64,000 nt of DNA from Anthostomella pinea (Eukaryota > Ascomycota > Sordariomycetes > Xylariales > Xylariaceae). A model generated the notes under the pieces. That model did not search any database. It was given only the letters and a program-made list of their open reading frames with translations, and was not told the origin of the DNA. Where the stretch lies: NCBI GenBank assembly GCA_963556695.1, contig CAUWAG010000010.1:5332001-5396000 (forward strand), read 5' to 3'. The position numbers were made by a program, and so were the translations under genes. Shown here in pieces: positions 11,239 to 21,760 of the stretch. Each line of letters opens with the position of its first letter. Within the stretch, counting starts at the first letter, position 1.

Positions 11239-11641
11239 GTCTGCGGTTGCTTCTGTGACTGGTGTCGAGATAGAAGGGCTTATCGTATACTCGGCGTAAT
11301 TAGGAAAGGCGTATGTGATTCGCAGAAGCTCCGGCCGGTGTTGAAGAGGTGGTAATGGTACTTGGTGAGGGTAAGGTAGATCGAAGATGCTGACTCGGTG
11401 GTGGGGTAAAGGTGCGCCGCCTGTGAACATGAAGCTGCCAGTTGTGTCCGAGTTTAGGTCATTGGAGATTGGCCAAAGCTCCCCGAGCTTGGCACCCGAG
11501 CACTCCATAAGAGTCCAGACCAAACCCAAGACACGTCACCACCCGAGCCAGCGCATAGAGAAACACACAGGGGGCCCGATTATACTTATGGTCCATTATC
11601 AGTTGTAAAGCCATGTCAGCACCGGTTCACAGCCCTTGTCG
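11239..11641. other. GET4 promoter region
   Basis: About 400 bp between the GET4 start and the tRNA-Gly gene. No additional gene was recognised; the open frame that extends GET4 upstream lacks conserved content. Confidence 0.5.
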
Positions 11642-11712
11642 GCGCTATTGGTGTAATGGTAACATCGAAGCTTCCCATGCTTTGGCTCCGCGTTCGATTC
11701 GCGGGTGGCGCA
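11642..11712 (+). tRNA. tRNA-Gly(CCC)
   Basis: This is a 71-nt cloverleaf without intron. The acceptor GCGCTAT pairs with GTGGCGC and the discriminator is A. The D stem is GGTG/CATC, the anticodon stem GAAGC/GCTTT with loop TTCCCAT (anticodon CCC), and the T arm CCGCG-TTCGATT-CGCGG is perfect. It decodes GGG. TTTTA and CTTTTG runs downstream serve as pol III terminators. Confidence 0.95.
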
Positions 11713-11808
11713 ATTATTACTTTTATCTTTTGCTTGCTCCGTTCAGTATCGTTTTTGCTCCTTACTTAGATGGTTTAAGGAGAGTCGGTGAGATTCCCAA
11801 AGAGTTCG

Positions 11809-12184
11809 TTCACTTATAGAAATTTCGAAATACTAGAATAAACATAGAAATAAGCGGCTCTAGTTTGATATGCCACTCCCAATGCTTATTTATGCCATGG
11901 TGTGGATCCAGCTGATTCCAGCTGTCAGGTGTCTTGTCGGTTGGGCCGGATTGTTGCCCAAGGGACGAGGTACCGTTTGCACTGTATCTAGACTAAAGAG
12001 ACCTTTCGGATGGGACAAGCTCCCATCCTTCTAGACAGCAAGCAGAACATCCAGAATACTAGTCATCGTAACATGGTATTCTGGGCCCCTGCCAGAAGGC
12101 ACAATGGTGCTTATTCCGTCCGATTCGATAAATTTGCCGTTGTTTGCTAGACGGGTGTACGTAGACTTATGAGGGTTCAGTATA
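11809..12184. mobile_element. MITE-like element, copy B (5'-truncated, with insertion)
   Basis: The segment GAAATTTCGAAATACTAGAA (from about 11819) through GCTTATTTATGCCATGGTG matches the interior of copies A and C. The right terminal repeat GTACGTAGACTTATGAGGGT at 12157-12176 is followed by TCAGTA and a flanking TA. The left terminal repeat is absent. About 200 bp are inserted at the middle, between the two GCTTATT words, compared with copy C. Confidence 0.65.
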
Positions 12185-12440
12185 TCACATGCTTCAGATG
12201 CAGGGTTCAATTTGGCCCTTTTGATCTGGAGCGCGTCGTTCTGATAGACGGCATCCTTTGAACAGGCGTGCTTTTAGACGTCTGTAACCTGAATTCGGCC
12301 CGTGCCGAAGTGGACGGTCGCATATCGCGCGCCGCATCGAAGACGCAACGCACCGCAGATACGGCGTACTGAATACGCCGTATTCTCGGCGGTGTGGTCT
12401 CAGTGACACCGTGGACTGTTCGGCCCTCTCAGCTCAGCCA

Positions 12441-12456
12441 TACATATATATATAAG
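12441..12456 (+). promoter_or_regulatory. TATA-like element
   Basis: TACATATATATATAAG lies about 80-95 bp upstream of the ATG at 12537. It is a reasonable TATA position for a short-leader fungal gene, but function is inferred only from sequence and location. Confidence 0.35.
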
Positions 12457-12536
12457 TGCGCAACTGATAATATGTTTCAGTCACATCTGGCTGTTCTCTT
12501 CACTTCTATGCATGCTGGACCAATTGACCCTTTGCT

Positions 12537-12965
12537 ATGTTCTCTCCTCGTCCTGTAGCATCGGCACTGGCCCGGACTGTGGTGCGCAGGCCACTTACAC
12601 CGCCACCCCACTACCACATCATGACCAAGTCAACAATTGCCTCAATCAACTCTAGCACAGTTACAACATCTTTCAACACTACCACCAGGGCGAGACTCTC
12701 AACATCTACCCGTCAGCTATCGAAAACGCAACACGGCAGTAGCCAACACGGCAGTGACCCTTCCAAGCCACAGTCACCTGATGATCCGCTACCCAGCTTC
12801 AGCTTCGATGGGCTCGGCATGAGCCGCAATGTCAAGATCGTTGTCATTGTCGTCTTGAGCATATTCGGCACCATGGAGACAGTCTTCTGGGCCAAGGCTA
12901 TATGGCGTTGGTGGAACAAAGAGGAGGAGGAGGAGGATGATGATGAATCTCAGAGTCAGGTCTAG
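12537..12965 (+). CDS. Small single-pass mitochondrial-type membrane protein, unknown function
   Basis: This is a single exon of 142 residues. The N-terminus MFSPRPVASALARTVVRR has the alternating basic and hydrophobic character of a mitochondrial presequence. It is followed by a Ser/Thr-rich linker, then PSFSFDGLGMSRNVK leading into one membrane segment (about residues 99-121, VKIVVIVVLSIFGTMETVFWA), an AIWRWW amphipathic turn and a strongly acidic tail of Glu and Asp. The architecture resembles small fungal mitochondrial inner-membrane proteins of unknown role. An alternative internal start at 12621 would lose the presequence. Confidence 0.7.
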   Translation: MFSPRPVASALARTVVRRPLTPPPHYHIMTKSTIASINSSTVTTSFNTTTRARLSTSTRQLSKTQHGSSQHGSDPSKPQSPDDPLPSFSFDGLGMSRNVKIVVIVVLSIFGTMETVFWAKAIWRWWNKEEEEEDDDESQSQV

Positions 12966-14486
12966 CTTGGTTGCCCGAGGTGTTCTGCTCCGCCGGGCTC
13001 TTGGGGGGCGGTGGCGGTCTACGATGGTCTCGTATTGTTGGATTCTGTGGAATATCGCAACTCTTCGCTGTACAATATGGCGTTCCACGGCTTAGAGGCA
13101 TTGACAAGAATGGGGTGACTAGTTACGAATTGTGCTTTAGGTTGGATATCAAGTGTCTTTGGGACATATGACTCGCCGCTGAAGAAAGTCAATATACATG
13201 GAGCACTTCTGTACCTCTTTAGAAAGACATGATAATGCCACAAAGTCCGCGGTAGCCTCTATGCATTCGGTATTGGAATTCAACATCGATCTGAGGATGC
13301 GCCTCAGCGATGAAATGAACAATCTATGTATGTAGCATTCGGAATTCACTAGATCATTCCATATGGAAGACAGAACTGAGAAGAGCAGCATACAGTTTCC
13401 CCCCCTGTTTTTTTGAACAGTGGAGCTGGTCAATGACAGGCCTCGAAACAAGCGCCAGAGGCTACTTCAAGGGTTGGTTTATGCCATTTCCTACAGAAAT
13501 CGATACCTTCCAAGGTCTGTGTCCAGTACCAGTTTCACTGTTCAAAAAAAAAAACAAGGGGGAAACTGTATGCACTGACAGGAGATTACCGTCCGAAGTG
13601 ATAGGTCCGCCTACGATGATGCCCAATCCGTGCCCCAGAGGCCGGAATAAGCAAGGGCGACGAGCCAAGTTGGGACTACTGTGTATTCCTCTGGAGAAGA
13701 CTGTCAAAACCCAAATATATGTGTGATTCGCCGTTTGGACGTGGCACGACCATCAGTCTCGCTCGAGTGGACAGCTGCCATCGAGCTGTATCGAGGTTGT
13801 TACGTTATCTTCAACTTCAGCCCCCAGTAATCTTCACCGGTAGTATCTCACGTCAGCGACAGGGGCCTGGAGGGTCAGTGCCATCAAGATTCGAGAGAAA
13901 CTCGGATACGCCCCCGATCGACCTGGACAGGGCCTGGGTCCAGCGGCACAAACAATATTGAGATCCTGGGAAATAAGTTCGTTTTTTTGTGATGTCCAAT
14001 GACAACGGCCAACCGAACAAGCGTCGCTCGTGTTTCCCCGCCGGGTTACAGGGTTTGTGGCAATTAGTTACCTCGAGGCTTCGTTTTGCGAACTGGGGTT
14101 ATGAGGCACGTTCAACGGTCCAATGCAAGTTGGCGATATCATCACCTCGCGGGCCTCGGGTAGTCTGTCCCAACCCCTGCTCACTGTCCCCAATCGAGAC
14201 ATCGACCGCAATCGTCATGCAAGTGCCGATGTGCGCGTTGATGCTTTTTTTCTTCATCAAACAGACATGCCGGGCGAGCCTTGCGCCGCCTCTTCTATCA
14301 TTGGGGTCGTGAACTGCATCGCCATGTTCACGGCACGGACACGTCCCTCATACACGTGGGCCAGGTCAAAAAGCACTCGCATCCTCTCGTCTGGCTGGAC
14401 CACGCTGAGCCTCTGCTCGTCTTACTCGACACACGAGATCCGGATATGACTGCGCCATCGAGCAACAGCTATTTATACCCAGAAAC
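12966..14486. other. Intergenic region holding an inverted-repeat element
   Basis: About 1.5 kb without a recognised gene. It holds the TIR element at 13393-13568 and the promoter side of the SAT4-like gene. Open frames here are short and without family resemblance. Confidence 0.5.
13393..13568. mobile_element. MITE-like element, second family
   Basis: The element is 176 bp with near-perfect terminal inverted repeats of 30-33 bp. Each end starts CAGTTTCCCCC, passes a T-run of variable length and finishes GAACAGTG. The ends are 13393-13422 and 13536-13568. TA flanks both sides (13391-13392 and 13569-13570), and CAGT ends with a TA target are typical of Tc1/mariner-class elements. The 113-bp interior encodes nothing recognisable. 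It could form a long hairpin if transcribed. Confidence 0.8.
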
Positions 14487-16009
14487 ATGTCTCAGCCCGT
14501 CGAGGGCACACCCGAGTATGCCGCGTGGGCATCCGAGGACAAAGGTCCAGCCATCATGGCTGTGGTTTGGACGGTGACCATCATTGGCATGTTTTTCGCG
14601 GCAGTTCGATTATACGTACGAGCTGCTATGCAGGGCCGATTACAGAGTGACGACTACTTCATTATAATATCCGTCGTAAGTCATTCCAGTGACTTGCCGG
14701 TGATAGTCGCTCGAATATCATCATAGGCACTGACGTCTGTCGATTCGATCTGTAGGTTATGGGCGTGCTCTCATGCTCCTTGACCACGTTGGCCATCACG
14801 CACGGCTTCGGGCAACACTTTTCTACCCTCGCCCTCTACGACCAGCAACAAGCCATCATATGGACCATCGGGTCCTTCTGTCCCGGACTCATCGCGTTCG
14901 GGTTCCCGAAGCTTGCCGTCGTGGCCCTGCTGACCAGGCTGCTGATTCCTGGCAAGTGGCACTTGAGGTTCCTCTGGTCGCTCGGCATCGTCTGTCAGCT
15001 GGTCCTGTTTGCGACGATTGGCACTTTGATCGGGCGGTGCTATCCCGCTCGCTTTCTGTGGGACAAGTCGATCGAGGGCACATGTTTTTCCACCGATATT
15101 CAGATGAAGTATTCGTTATTCGCAGGCGGTGAGTGCTCCATGACCGGCATGAGTCGTCTTTCAACTGACGGTTCCCAAGCTTTCTCGGCATTCGTCGACC
15201 TATACCTCGCTATATATCCCTCCTTCGTTCTATGGAGGCTCAGAATCTCGATACGTCAGAAACTCGCTCTGACCGCTGCTCTTGGGGTCGGATTCATGTA
15301 AGCTGGGATCCCTATGCGCGTGCAGTTAAGGATGCTGGTGCTGACGCATGGCAGCTCCGGCATTGTGGCCATCTACAAAACCACGCGGGTTCCTTCCCTC
15401 GGAGACCCGGATTTTACCTGTGAGTGCTGCATCTGACGTGATCATGAGGATGCTGAAGTCAGGACACTGACAACAAGTTCCAGATGCGACTGCCGACCTT
15501 CAGATGTGGACTGTGTGAGTAACACCGACGCACTCAACATGAAGCCATGCATACACGAGTGAAGCAACTGACAGGTCTTGTACCTTAGGATCGAGGGGAG
15601 CAGCATCGTCATCGCGTCTTCGGTCCCAGTGTTGCAGCCTCTGATGGACCGGCTGTTTGGGCGGAATATCCTAGGGAGTACGAGAGGGCGAGCCCTCAAT
15701 ACTCCCGACAAAGCGGCGTCGGCGGGCGAGTGGCGTATGCGGTCCAGGAAGCGGATACTTGACGACGATCTCGAAATAACGGCCCACACGTGGACCGGAA
15801 GCCAGGAGGACATACTCACCCCGCAGAACAAGCTGCACTCGATGAGCGGTCGCCATTCGAGCCTGGGTGCTGACGGTATGGGTATGAGTCCACCTTATGG
15901 GATTACTATGACGAGGGAGGTGACGGTTGGCTTCGATCCAGCGCCAATCCAGAGGAAGGATATCGGCATCAAGAGTTGGGATACGTCAGACGGACGGGAT
16001 ATCCCTTGA
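14487..16009 (+). CDS. SAT4/Pth11-type rhodopsin-domain integral membrane protein
   Basis: Six exons (14487-14675, 14756-15128, 15180-15297, 15355-15419, 15484-15514 and 15589-16009) give 398 residues, typical for the fungal rhodopsin (SAT4) domain family. The conserved SDDYFII motif follows the first membrane helix. About seven hydrophobic helices occupy residues 20-290, with a family-like cysteine-bearing loop (GRCYPARFLWDKSIEGTC) and the LYLAIYPSFVLWRLR segment. The cytosolic tail of about 120 residues is polar and Ser-rich. Family members are putative plasma-membrane sensors, a few linked to surface sensing (Pth11); none of that can be shown here. Confidence 0.88.
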
Positions 16010-16412
16010 GAGTCGGGCTGCACGTTGTGTCGTGAATGCGATATACATGATCGAAAAAGTCCAGATAGAGAATACGAAGTTGACCAGAGGATACCGATTG
16101 GCTCGTGACTCGTAAATGCCTGGGGGTAGTCAATGCGTCCCGAATGATTTATGTCGAAGGAGATGACAATGTCACCGACTTTGCTATCTTCATCGTTTGC
16201 TCTGTCCCTTCACCTGGTTTACCAACCACCTCAGTCCATGTTCTCTGCGAAAGACCCATCGATGCGCAGCCCACATTCGTGAGCATGCCTTGTGGAAGTT
16301 CCTTGACTGTGACCTCGATAGATAAGTCGAAGTTATCCCAGAGGTGGCAGCTGCGCGGGAGGGCTGTGTGCGCGCGCCCAGTGATATCGAATCGAGGTTC
16401 CCAGCTATCCTA
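16010..16412. other. Convergent 3' spacer
   Basis: Spacer between the stop of the SAT4-like gene (plus) and the stop of the SDR gene (minus). It probably holds both 3' UTRs; nothing else was recognised. Confidence 0.5.
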
Positions 16413-17427
16413 TTATTTCGCCGCCCTCAACTTCGCCTCGAGCCCCTTCATCGACCAGCCCATAAAGTTCGCCATCAACCAATCGACAAGCGTAGCCCAT
16501 CCGAACCGATCCCCAATCCAGCTGAGGCGAGCCATACCCCCGAGCCACAGCGTCTTGGTCGGCCGCCGACTGAGGGTGTTCCGCACGACAATCTTCGCGT
16601 ACTCCTCAGCCGACATCGTCTGCTTCTCTACCCCCCCTTTCCCGGCGACATCTGCCTCGATGATCCCCCGCGCAGGCCCATATATGCTGTCTTCGGGCAA
16701 CCTGGCACCAGCCGCATGAGCGAAGAACTTCGTCTGGATACCGCCGGTCACAACGTGAAGGACCTCGATGCCGAAGGGCGCCAGCTCGATGCGTAGAGTG
16801 TCGTTGAGACCCCAGAGTGCCGACTTGCTCGCGTTGTAAATTCCCTGCCACGGGACCTGCATACGCGCGACTACCGACCCTATGTTGAGAATACGCGCCG
16901 GCATCCCCTCCGCGGCCGCAGCCGCGAGGAGTGGTGCACAGGCCTGGCTCACGGCCAGCGTGCCCCAGACGTTGACCTCAAACAGCCTGCGAGCCTCGTC
17001 CAGGTCGGCGTCTAGGAGTGGCATCTGGTAGCCGACGCCGGAGTTGTTGACGAGGATGTTAAGGGTTCCGCCCGTGAGCTTGGAGATTTCCTGGAGTGCA
17101 TTCCGAATGGATGTCTTGTCGACCACGTCTAGAGTCAGGATTTCGATGCCAGCTGCTTGCAGATGTTTGACCTTGTCCGGGTTGCGCGCCGTGGCGAAGA
17201 CGCTGCGTGTATGTTAGTCTCCTGTCTTTGAACCCGTACGGTCATGTCATAGATGAAGAAAGAAAGGGAATGACAAAGCTTGTTCTCGAAAACAAGGCTC
17301 AGGGTCTTGGGATGGGATGTTTTTATACGTACCGCAGGCCGCGCTGGTGGAACTCCCATGCGAGGGCGTCGCCTATGCCACCCTCGCTGCACCCTGTGAT
17401 GAGCACCGTTTGTTTCGATACAGTCAT
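16413..17427 (-). CDS. Classical short-chain dehydrogenase/reductase, AYR1-like
   Basis: Two exons (minus, 17427-17333 and 17202-16413) give 294 residues. The NAD(P)-binding motif TGCSEGGIG is near the N-terminus, followed by VFATARNPDK, LDVVD and NILVNNSGVG. The catalytic Ser is in NIGSVVARM and the catalytic Tyr and Lys are in YNASK. The TGCSEGGIG form and the hydrophobic, basic C-terminus (MANFMGWSMKGLEAKLRAAK) resemble yeast Ayr1, a 1-acyl-dihydroxyacetone-phosphate reductase of lipid droplets and ER. Substrate assignment is tentative; SDR membership is certain. Confidence 0.87.
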
Positions 17428-18487
17428 GTCCGCAGGTTGCCAACTAGCGAGCGACAGTAGAAACAGCAGAGCTCAGAGTATGTTGCGCATCGTGATACTT
17501 ATTAGTTAGTGGCGCGTGGCTCTGCCTATACCCCCTTTTACTGCTAGCTCGTAGACAACGGCCGAGGTAAGTTGGTAACGGCTCTGGCTCCCCGCATCGT
17601 TATCAGTGAGGTATCATTCCAGACTCACAGAGCCCCTCTCCTCTCACCAACTCATCATCATGCTAGCTGGCCTCACATCACCTACTTACTATAATATTAG
17701 GCGACTACTTCGAGCCCAGTCAGAGCCGCCTTGCTTACCTTATGTATTTGATTCGCGTGGAGTTTCCGGCAGCGGAGCCCAAACGTCAGTCGGCCGTCAC
17801 ACCATTGACATCTATGGTACGCGCCGGTGATCACAGCTAGACAGCTGACAGCTGACAGCACAGCTGAGCTCGGCTCGAGTTCCAGGGACCAGCAGAGCGT
17901 TTGCCTCTTGTGAACCGTTAACGCATGATATGAAAACGTGTGGTCGCATCTTCTCCGTATCCAGCTGCACTTGCAGGGACTCGGGAGGCCGTCCAGAAAC
18001 CTCAGCCGCTCGTATCCCGAGCTGCAAACTTGAATGAGTGCGTCTGGGATGGCAGGATGGATGAGGACTTCTAGCCGCTCTGGGCGATCATTTCCGCATG
18101 TTTTCTCATGGCTGCATGGGTCACAGCAAACCCCCGGGCTGCACCGCCACTTCTCATCCCCCATATCCTTGCCGTTTCAGGGTTCAGAACTTCTGACTGG
18201 CTGACTGGGCCTCTGGCCGCCACACTAGCCACATCACCAGCTGGGTCAAGCCACTCAGATCTCTTAATACCCGATATAAGGTAATTAAGGGTCCTTCCGG
18301 GCGCGGCACCAGTTGACCATAGCACCTGCCACCTACTCTACAGGTCAATATGTAGAAGCTGCTCTGTTTTGTTCTTCGTTTCTTGTTCTGACTTCTTGGA
18401 CCTGTCTTCCTGTCCCTCGCTAACCCCATTACTACCGTTATTCTCCTTCAAGTTGTATCGTTTCTTGTGCGCGGAATATAGACTGGG
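17428..18487. other. Divergent intergenic region
   Basis: About 1.06 kb holding the promoters of the SDR (minus) and the epoxide-hydrolase-like gene (plus). The short frames inside lack family resemblance. Confidence 0.5.
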
Positions 18488-20330
18488 ATGGCTGCTGAGG
18501 TTGAAGAAGGCGCTGCCGCGGCGGCCGAGGAGATCAAGCCATACAAGATACACGTAAGTTCTGTCAGTCATCACACGTGTCGACTGTCCGATAGCTGACG
18601 AGCCGTTGCGGTCCGGCAGGTCTCGTCGAGGTATCTAGACCTCACCAAGCAGAAGCTTGAGGTTACGAGATTGCCACACGAACACGATGAGCCGCGGTCG
18701 ACAGACTGGTGGCAGCCAAAGTCTCATGTCGAGCCACTCATAGATTTTTGGTATGTGCTGAACTAGACTAGCTATCACTCTGTTTCGATACCACTACGAC
18801 TAACTGGGCATTGCATGTGTGCTAACTTCCACCAGGCTCGAGCAGTATTCATGGCGAGAGGAAGAAGACCTTCTGAATCTGTTGCCGCAATTCCGCACCG
18901 GCTTCACGATTCCTTCGTCTGAAGCACCCATTAGGATTCACTTCATTCACATTCGTTCCCCTCATGCCAACGCGGTACCGCTGCTTTTGATACCACCGTT
19001 CCCTTTCTCGAATCTTTCGTTTGGCCATCTTATCAAGCCATTCACAGACCCGGAGGATGCTGAGAGTAATCAACCCTTCCATCTGGTCATTCCTTCGCTA
19101 CCAGGCCTGGGCTTCAGCGATGCCTTGCCCAACAACACCGCCGTTATCTCCTCCATCGCAGATATTATGGACTCATTAATGAAACGACTATCTTACTCGT
19201 ATTACCTGGTAACAAATGCGAGCGCCGGCGCCGCCTCACCTGCTGAGATTGATTACAAGCTTGCCAGCTATTTGTCGACCCACTATACGGATTCTTGTCT
19301 GGGGACACACTTCATCTCACCACCTCTGGCACAACCGAAACTCATGGAGACGCCCGTCGAATGGGCGAAATGGTCAATAGCTCGCTTCTTCCAGGCGCCG
19401 GTCTTGGGATACCGCAGCGAGGACTTTTCCGCCCTCAAACGAAGCGGCTATGTCCGTCGGTCGAAGAAACCGACATCGCCAGTGCAATTCGGGCTGAATC
19501 GACTTGGACTGACCGAACCGAACACCTTCGCATACGCGCTGTGTGACTCACCGACGGGCTTGCTCGTGTTTGTGATGAAGGGTCTTCGATTACTAGGGCC
19601 TCGGAGGGAATTCACGCCAACCGAGGTAATCAATTTTACTCAACTGGCTTGGCTGCCTGGCCCAGAGTCGGCCATGCGTCTGTGGGCACATTGTGTCCAA
19701 CATCAGGAAACTATTGGGAAGAAGACGGCTTCGAGGCCTAAGATCGGGGTTACAGTCTTCCTCGGCGACGAACAAGAAGCACCGCAAGAAGCACCGCAGG
19801 AAGAAGGCGAAGGTGCGGAGATTGAAATCACGAAAGAGGAGGAAGGGATACATTCATATGCTTGCCCGAGTTGGGCGAAAGCGAGGTCCAAGGTGCTCTA
19901 CGTCAACCGAGCCCCTGGAAAGGCCGGGCTTTTGGCTTGGGAACGCCCTGAGATCATCGCAGCTGGGGTTAGGGGACTAGCTACCGCCATCTTGAAGCCG
20001 GATGACCGACTCCGACCTTCCACAGCACAGCCCGTGGCCATTCTCGAGGAGGTGGTAACGGACAATGATGCAGCTCTCGAAAGGCCAGCATCTTCCGCGC
20101 CAGTAGAACGGAGCCCGGCGCTCCTAGTGCCGCCACCGAGACTAGGCGAGCGTGGACTTCCCCATCGGGAACATAGCGATGACACCGCAGTGGGAAGTGA
20201 TGAGAACCTGGCCGTCAAGACACCGTCTCCAGGATTTGCCACCCCCAGTCCAGTCCACCTGGGACCTTCGAGCAGTCCGGTAGGGCAGCAACCGCAACAG
20301 AACGTGGACGATGAGAACACTTCGACATGA
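18488..20330 (+). CDS. Epoxide-hydrolase-like protein (EHN domain), probably catalytically inactive
   Basis: Exons 18488-18553, 18620-18750 and 18836-20330 give 563 residues, longer than the usual ~400. The N-terminal epoxide hydrolase domain is clear: HVSSRYLDLTKQKLEVTRLP, DWWQPKSHVEPLIDFWLEQYSWREEEDLLN and a PQFRTGFTI segment. An alpha/beta fold follows (HLVIPSLPGLGFSDA). The oxyanion-hole HGxP is replaced by IPPFPFSN (residues 118-125). The nucleophile segment (GGDWG in active enzymes) reads NASAG at 193-197, placing Ser195 where Asp should be. The GGHF-type histidine segment near the C-terminus is PGKAGLLAWE. The last ~120 residues are a Pro/Ser-rich tail. Likely a pseudoenzyme or a repurposed fold. 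Confidence 0.78.
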
Positions 20331-20886
20331 GAGACAATGACATGTGCTCTATTATATGAGTGGATAAAGCGTGTCATTCGGAATATGGGGCACTCTGGTA
20401 TGGGATGATTTTGTTTGTACGCAGCGTCAAGCAATTGTTGTGTTGAAATGAGACAATGAGCGTGGGGAGGCTGATGTTATACCATAGCCATGTATGGCCC
20501 TCTCCTTACCTTCATGATACCTCCGTAGAAGACGGAACAATTGTACTGGACCTAGAAGAATAGCGGTGGGCGAATACAAGCCCGGTAGCGGTATGAGAAT
20601 CACAATAGAGCAAACACCAATGATGGGATGATAATGACTGTACAGCAGAACAATTACTCGGTGACTCAAGTGCCTCATTCACCGCGAGTCTGTGACTTTA
20701 AAGGCGCATTTGAGCAGTGACGTGGATGGTTTTCAGTGGATGTTGGCACAACTGAAAACCACCTCGGCCTTATTTATTATATCGTGACTTGTAGATTACC
20801 ATTCCCTCAACGTTCATCATCACCCAACATTCGCCCTTCTCCTCGGCGTCACTTTAGCTATCCCTTTGCTCCGAGCAACCGAACAC
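20331..20886. other. Intergenic region
   Basis: 3' flank of the epoxide-hydrolase-like gene and 5' flank of the 2EXR gene. A TTTATTATATCG AT-rich tract lies about 110 bp before the ATG at 20887. No gene recognised. Confidence 0.5.
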
Positions 20887-21760
20887 ATGGAGGTCACCAA
20901 TCGTAACCACGAACAGGCAATAGGCCCTGCGAAGTTCAAACACTTCACCCGCCTGCCACCCGAGCTGCGGCACATGGTATGGACCTACTTCTGGGTCGAT
21001 CTCACCACCGGCTTGTCCTTAACGCATGTCACATACATCGACGAATCATCCCCCAGATACATCGCTCACGACGCTCGGGACCATTCAGTCATCGAAATCG
21101 ACGAGCTAGTGGCCTTGACTCGCCAAGGGCCAAAGACACGCCAGCAACTGCCAGTCTACCCCTTTCCCCAGAACAATCCATTCGACTTTCCTCCGGCCCC
21201 AGCGACACGCGCATCAACTCCCGCCGTCCCCAAGTCCATCTGGGTTGACTGGACGGGCGATCATTTATATTTTCACCTCCAAGATCTGCCGTCTGATCTC
21301 GCCAAGGATTGGAACAGATGGCTGAGACACATCTTTCCGAGTCGTCGAGGCGATGGCAGTCTACTGGCTTGTGTCAAACCTGCCCCAGCTGAAGATGGCG
21401 TGCTATACCGCTGCTATTACCAGAGATACGAGCGAACCAGGACGGTCGAGGCATTGCCGGTACGAAGACGTCAGGAAACCCGGCGGGGCAGCCGATAGCT
21501 GCGCAGCTTGCGATCCTTTCACAACGTGTCTCGAATTCCACGGCTCGCGCTTGCTGTTTCCGAATATCCTCGACGGCGCCACATACGAGATTGACGAGAT
21601 TGACGAGTGAGTGTCAGCTATATAATACCAACTTACAAGTTCATAGACCCAGGCGGAAAATGCGACCAAGGCGCTGGAAGAAGCGTTTGGTGGTGTGCTC
21701 GATGTCAGCTACCATACACCGCCAGCAACCAACTATTTGACGATACACCTACAATCCTGA
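20887..21760 (+). pseudogene. 2EXR-domain protein gene with reading-frame breaks
   Basis: The ATG at 20887 opens a frame with the fungal 2EXR signature FKHFTRLPPELRHMVWTYFW. A Pro-rich middle and SIWVDWTGDHLYFHLQDLP follow, as in the family. After WNRWLRHIF the sensible frame appears to shift by one base (to VVEAMAVYWLVSNLPQLKM and LEFHGSRLLFPNILDGATYE). A final coding-like piece (NATKALEEAFGGVLDVSYHT) up to 21760 does not join the preceding frame through any intron I can place. Two unresolved frame conflicts suggest a decayed gene or base-calling errors. An intact gene with unusual splicing cannot be excluded. 2EXR proteins have no established biochemical function. Confidence 0.5.

Larger units (their letters stand above)
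11713..12536. other. Intergenic region with MITE-like copy B
   Basis: Besides the MITE-like copy at 11809-12184 and a TATA-like promoter element, I see no gene. The segment 11905-12100 is an insertion relative to other MITE copies and has no recognised origin. Confidence 0.5.

Noticed and set aside
16105..16719. 204-codon plus-strand frame
   Set aside because: Most of it is antisense to the SDR gene, whose catalytic motifs fix the minus strand as coding.
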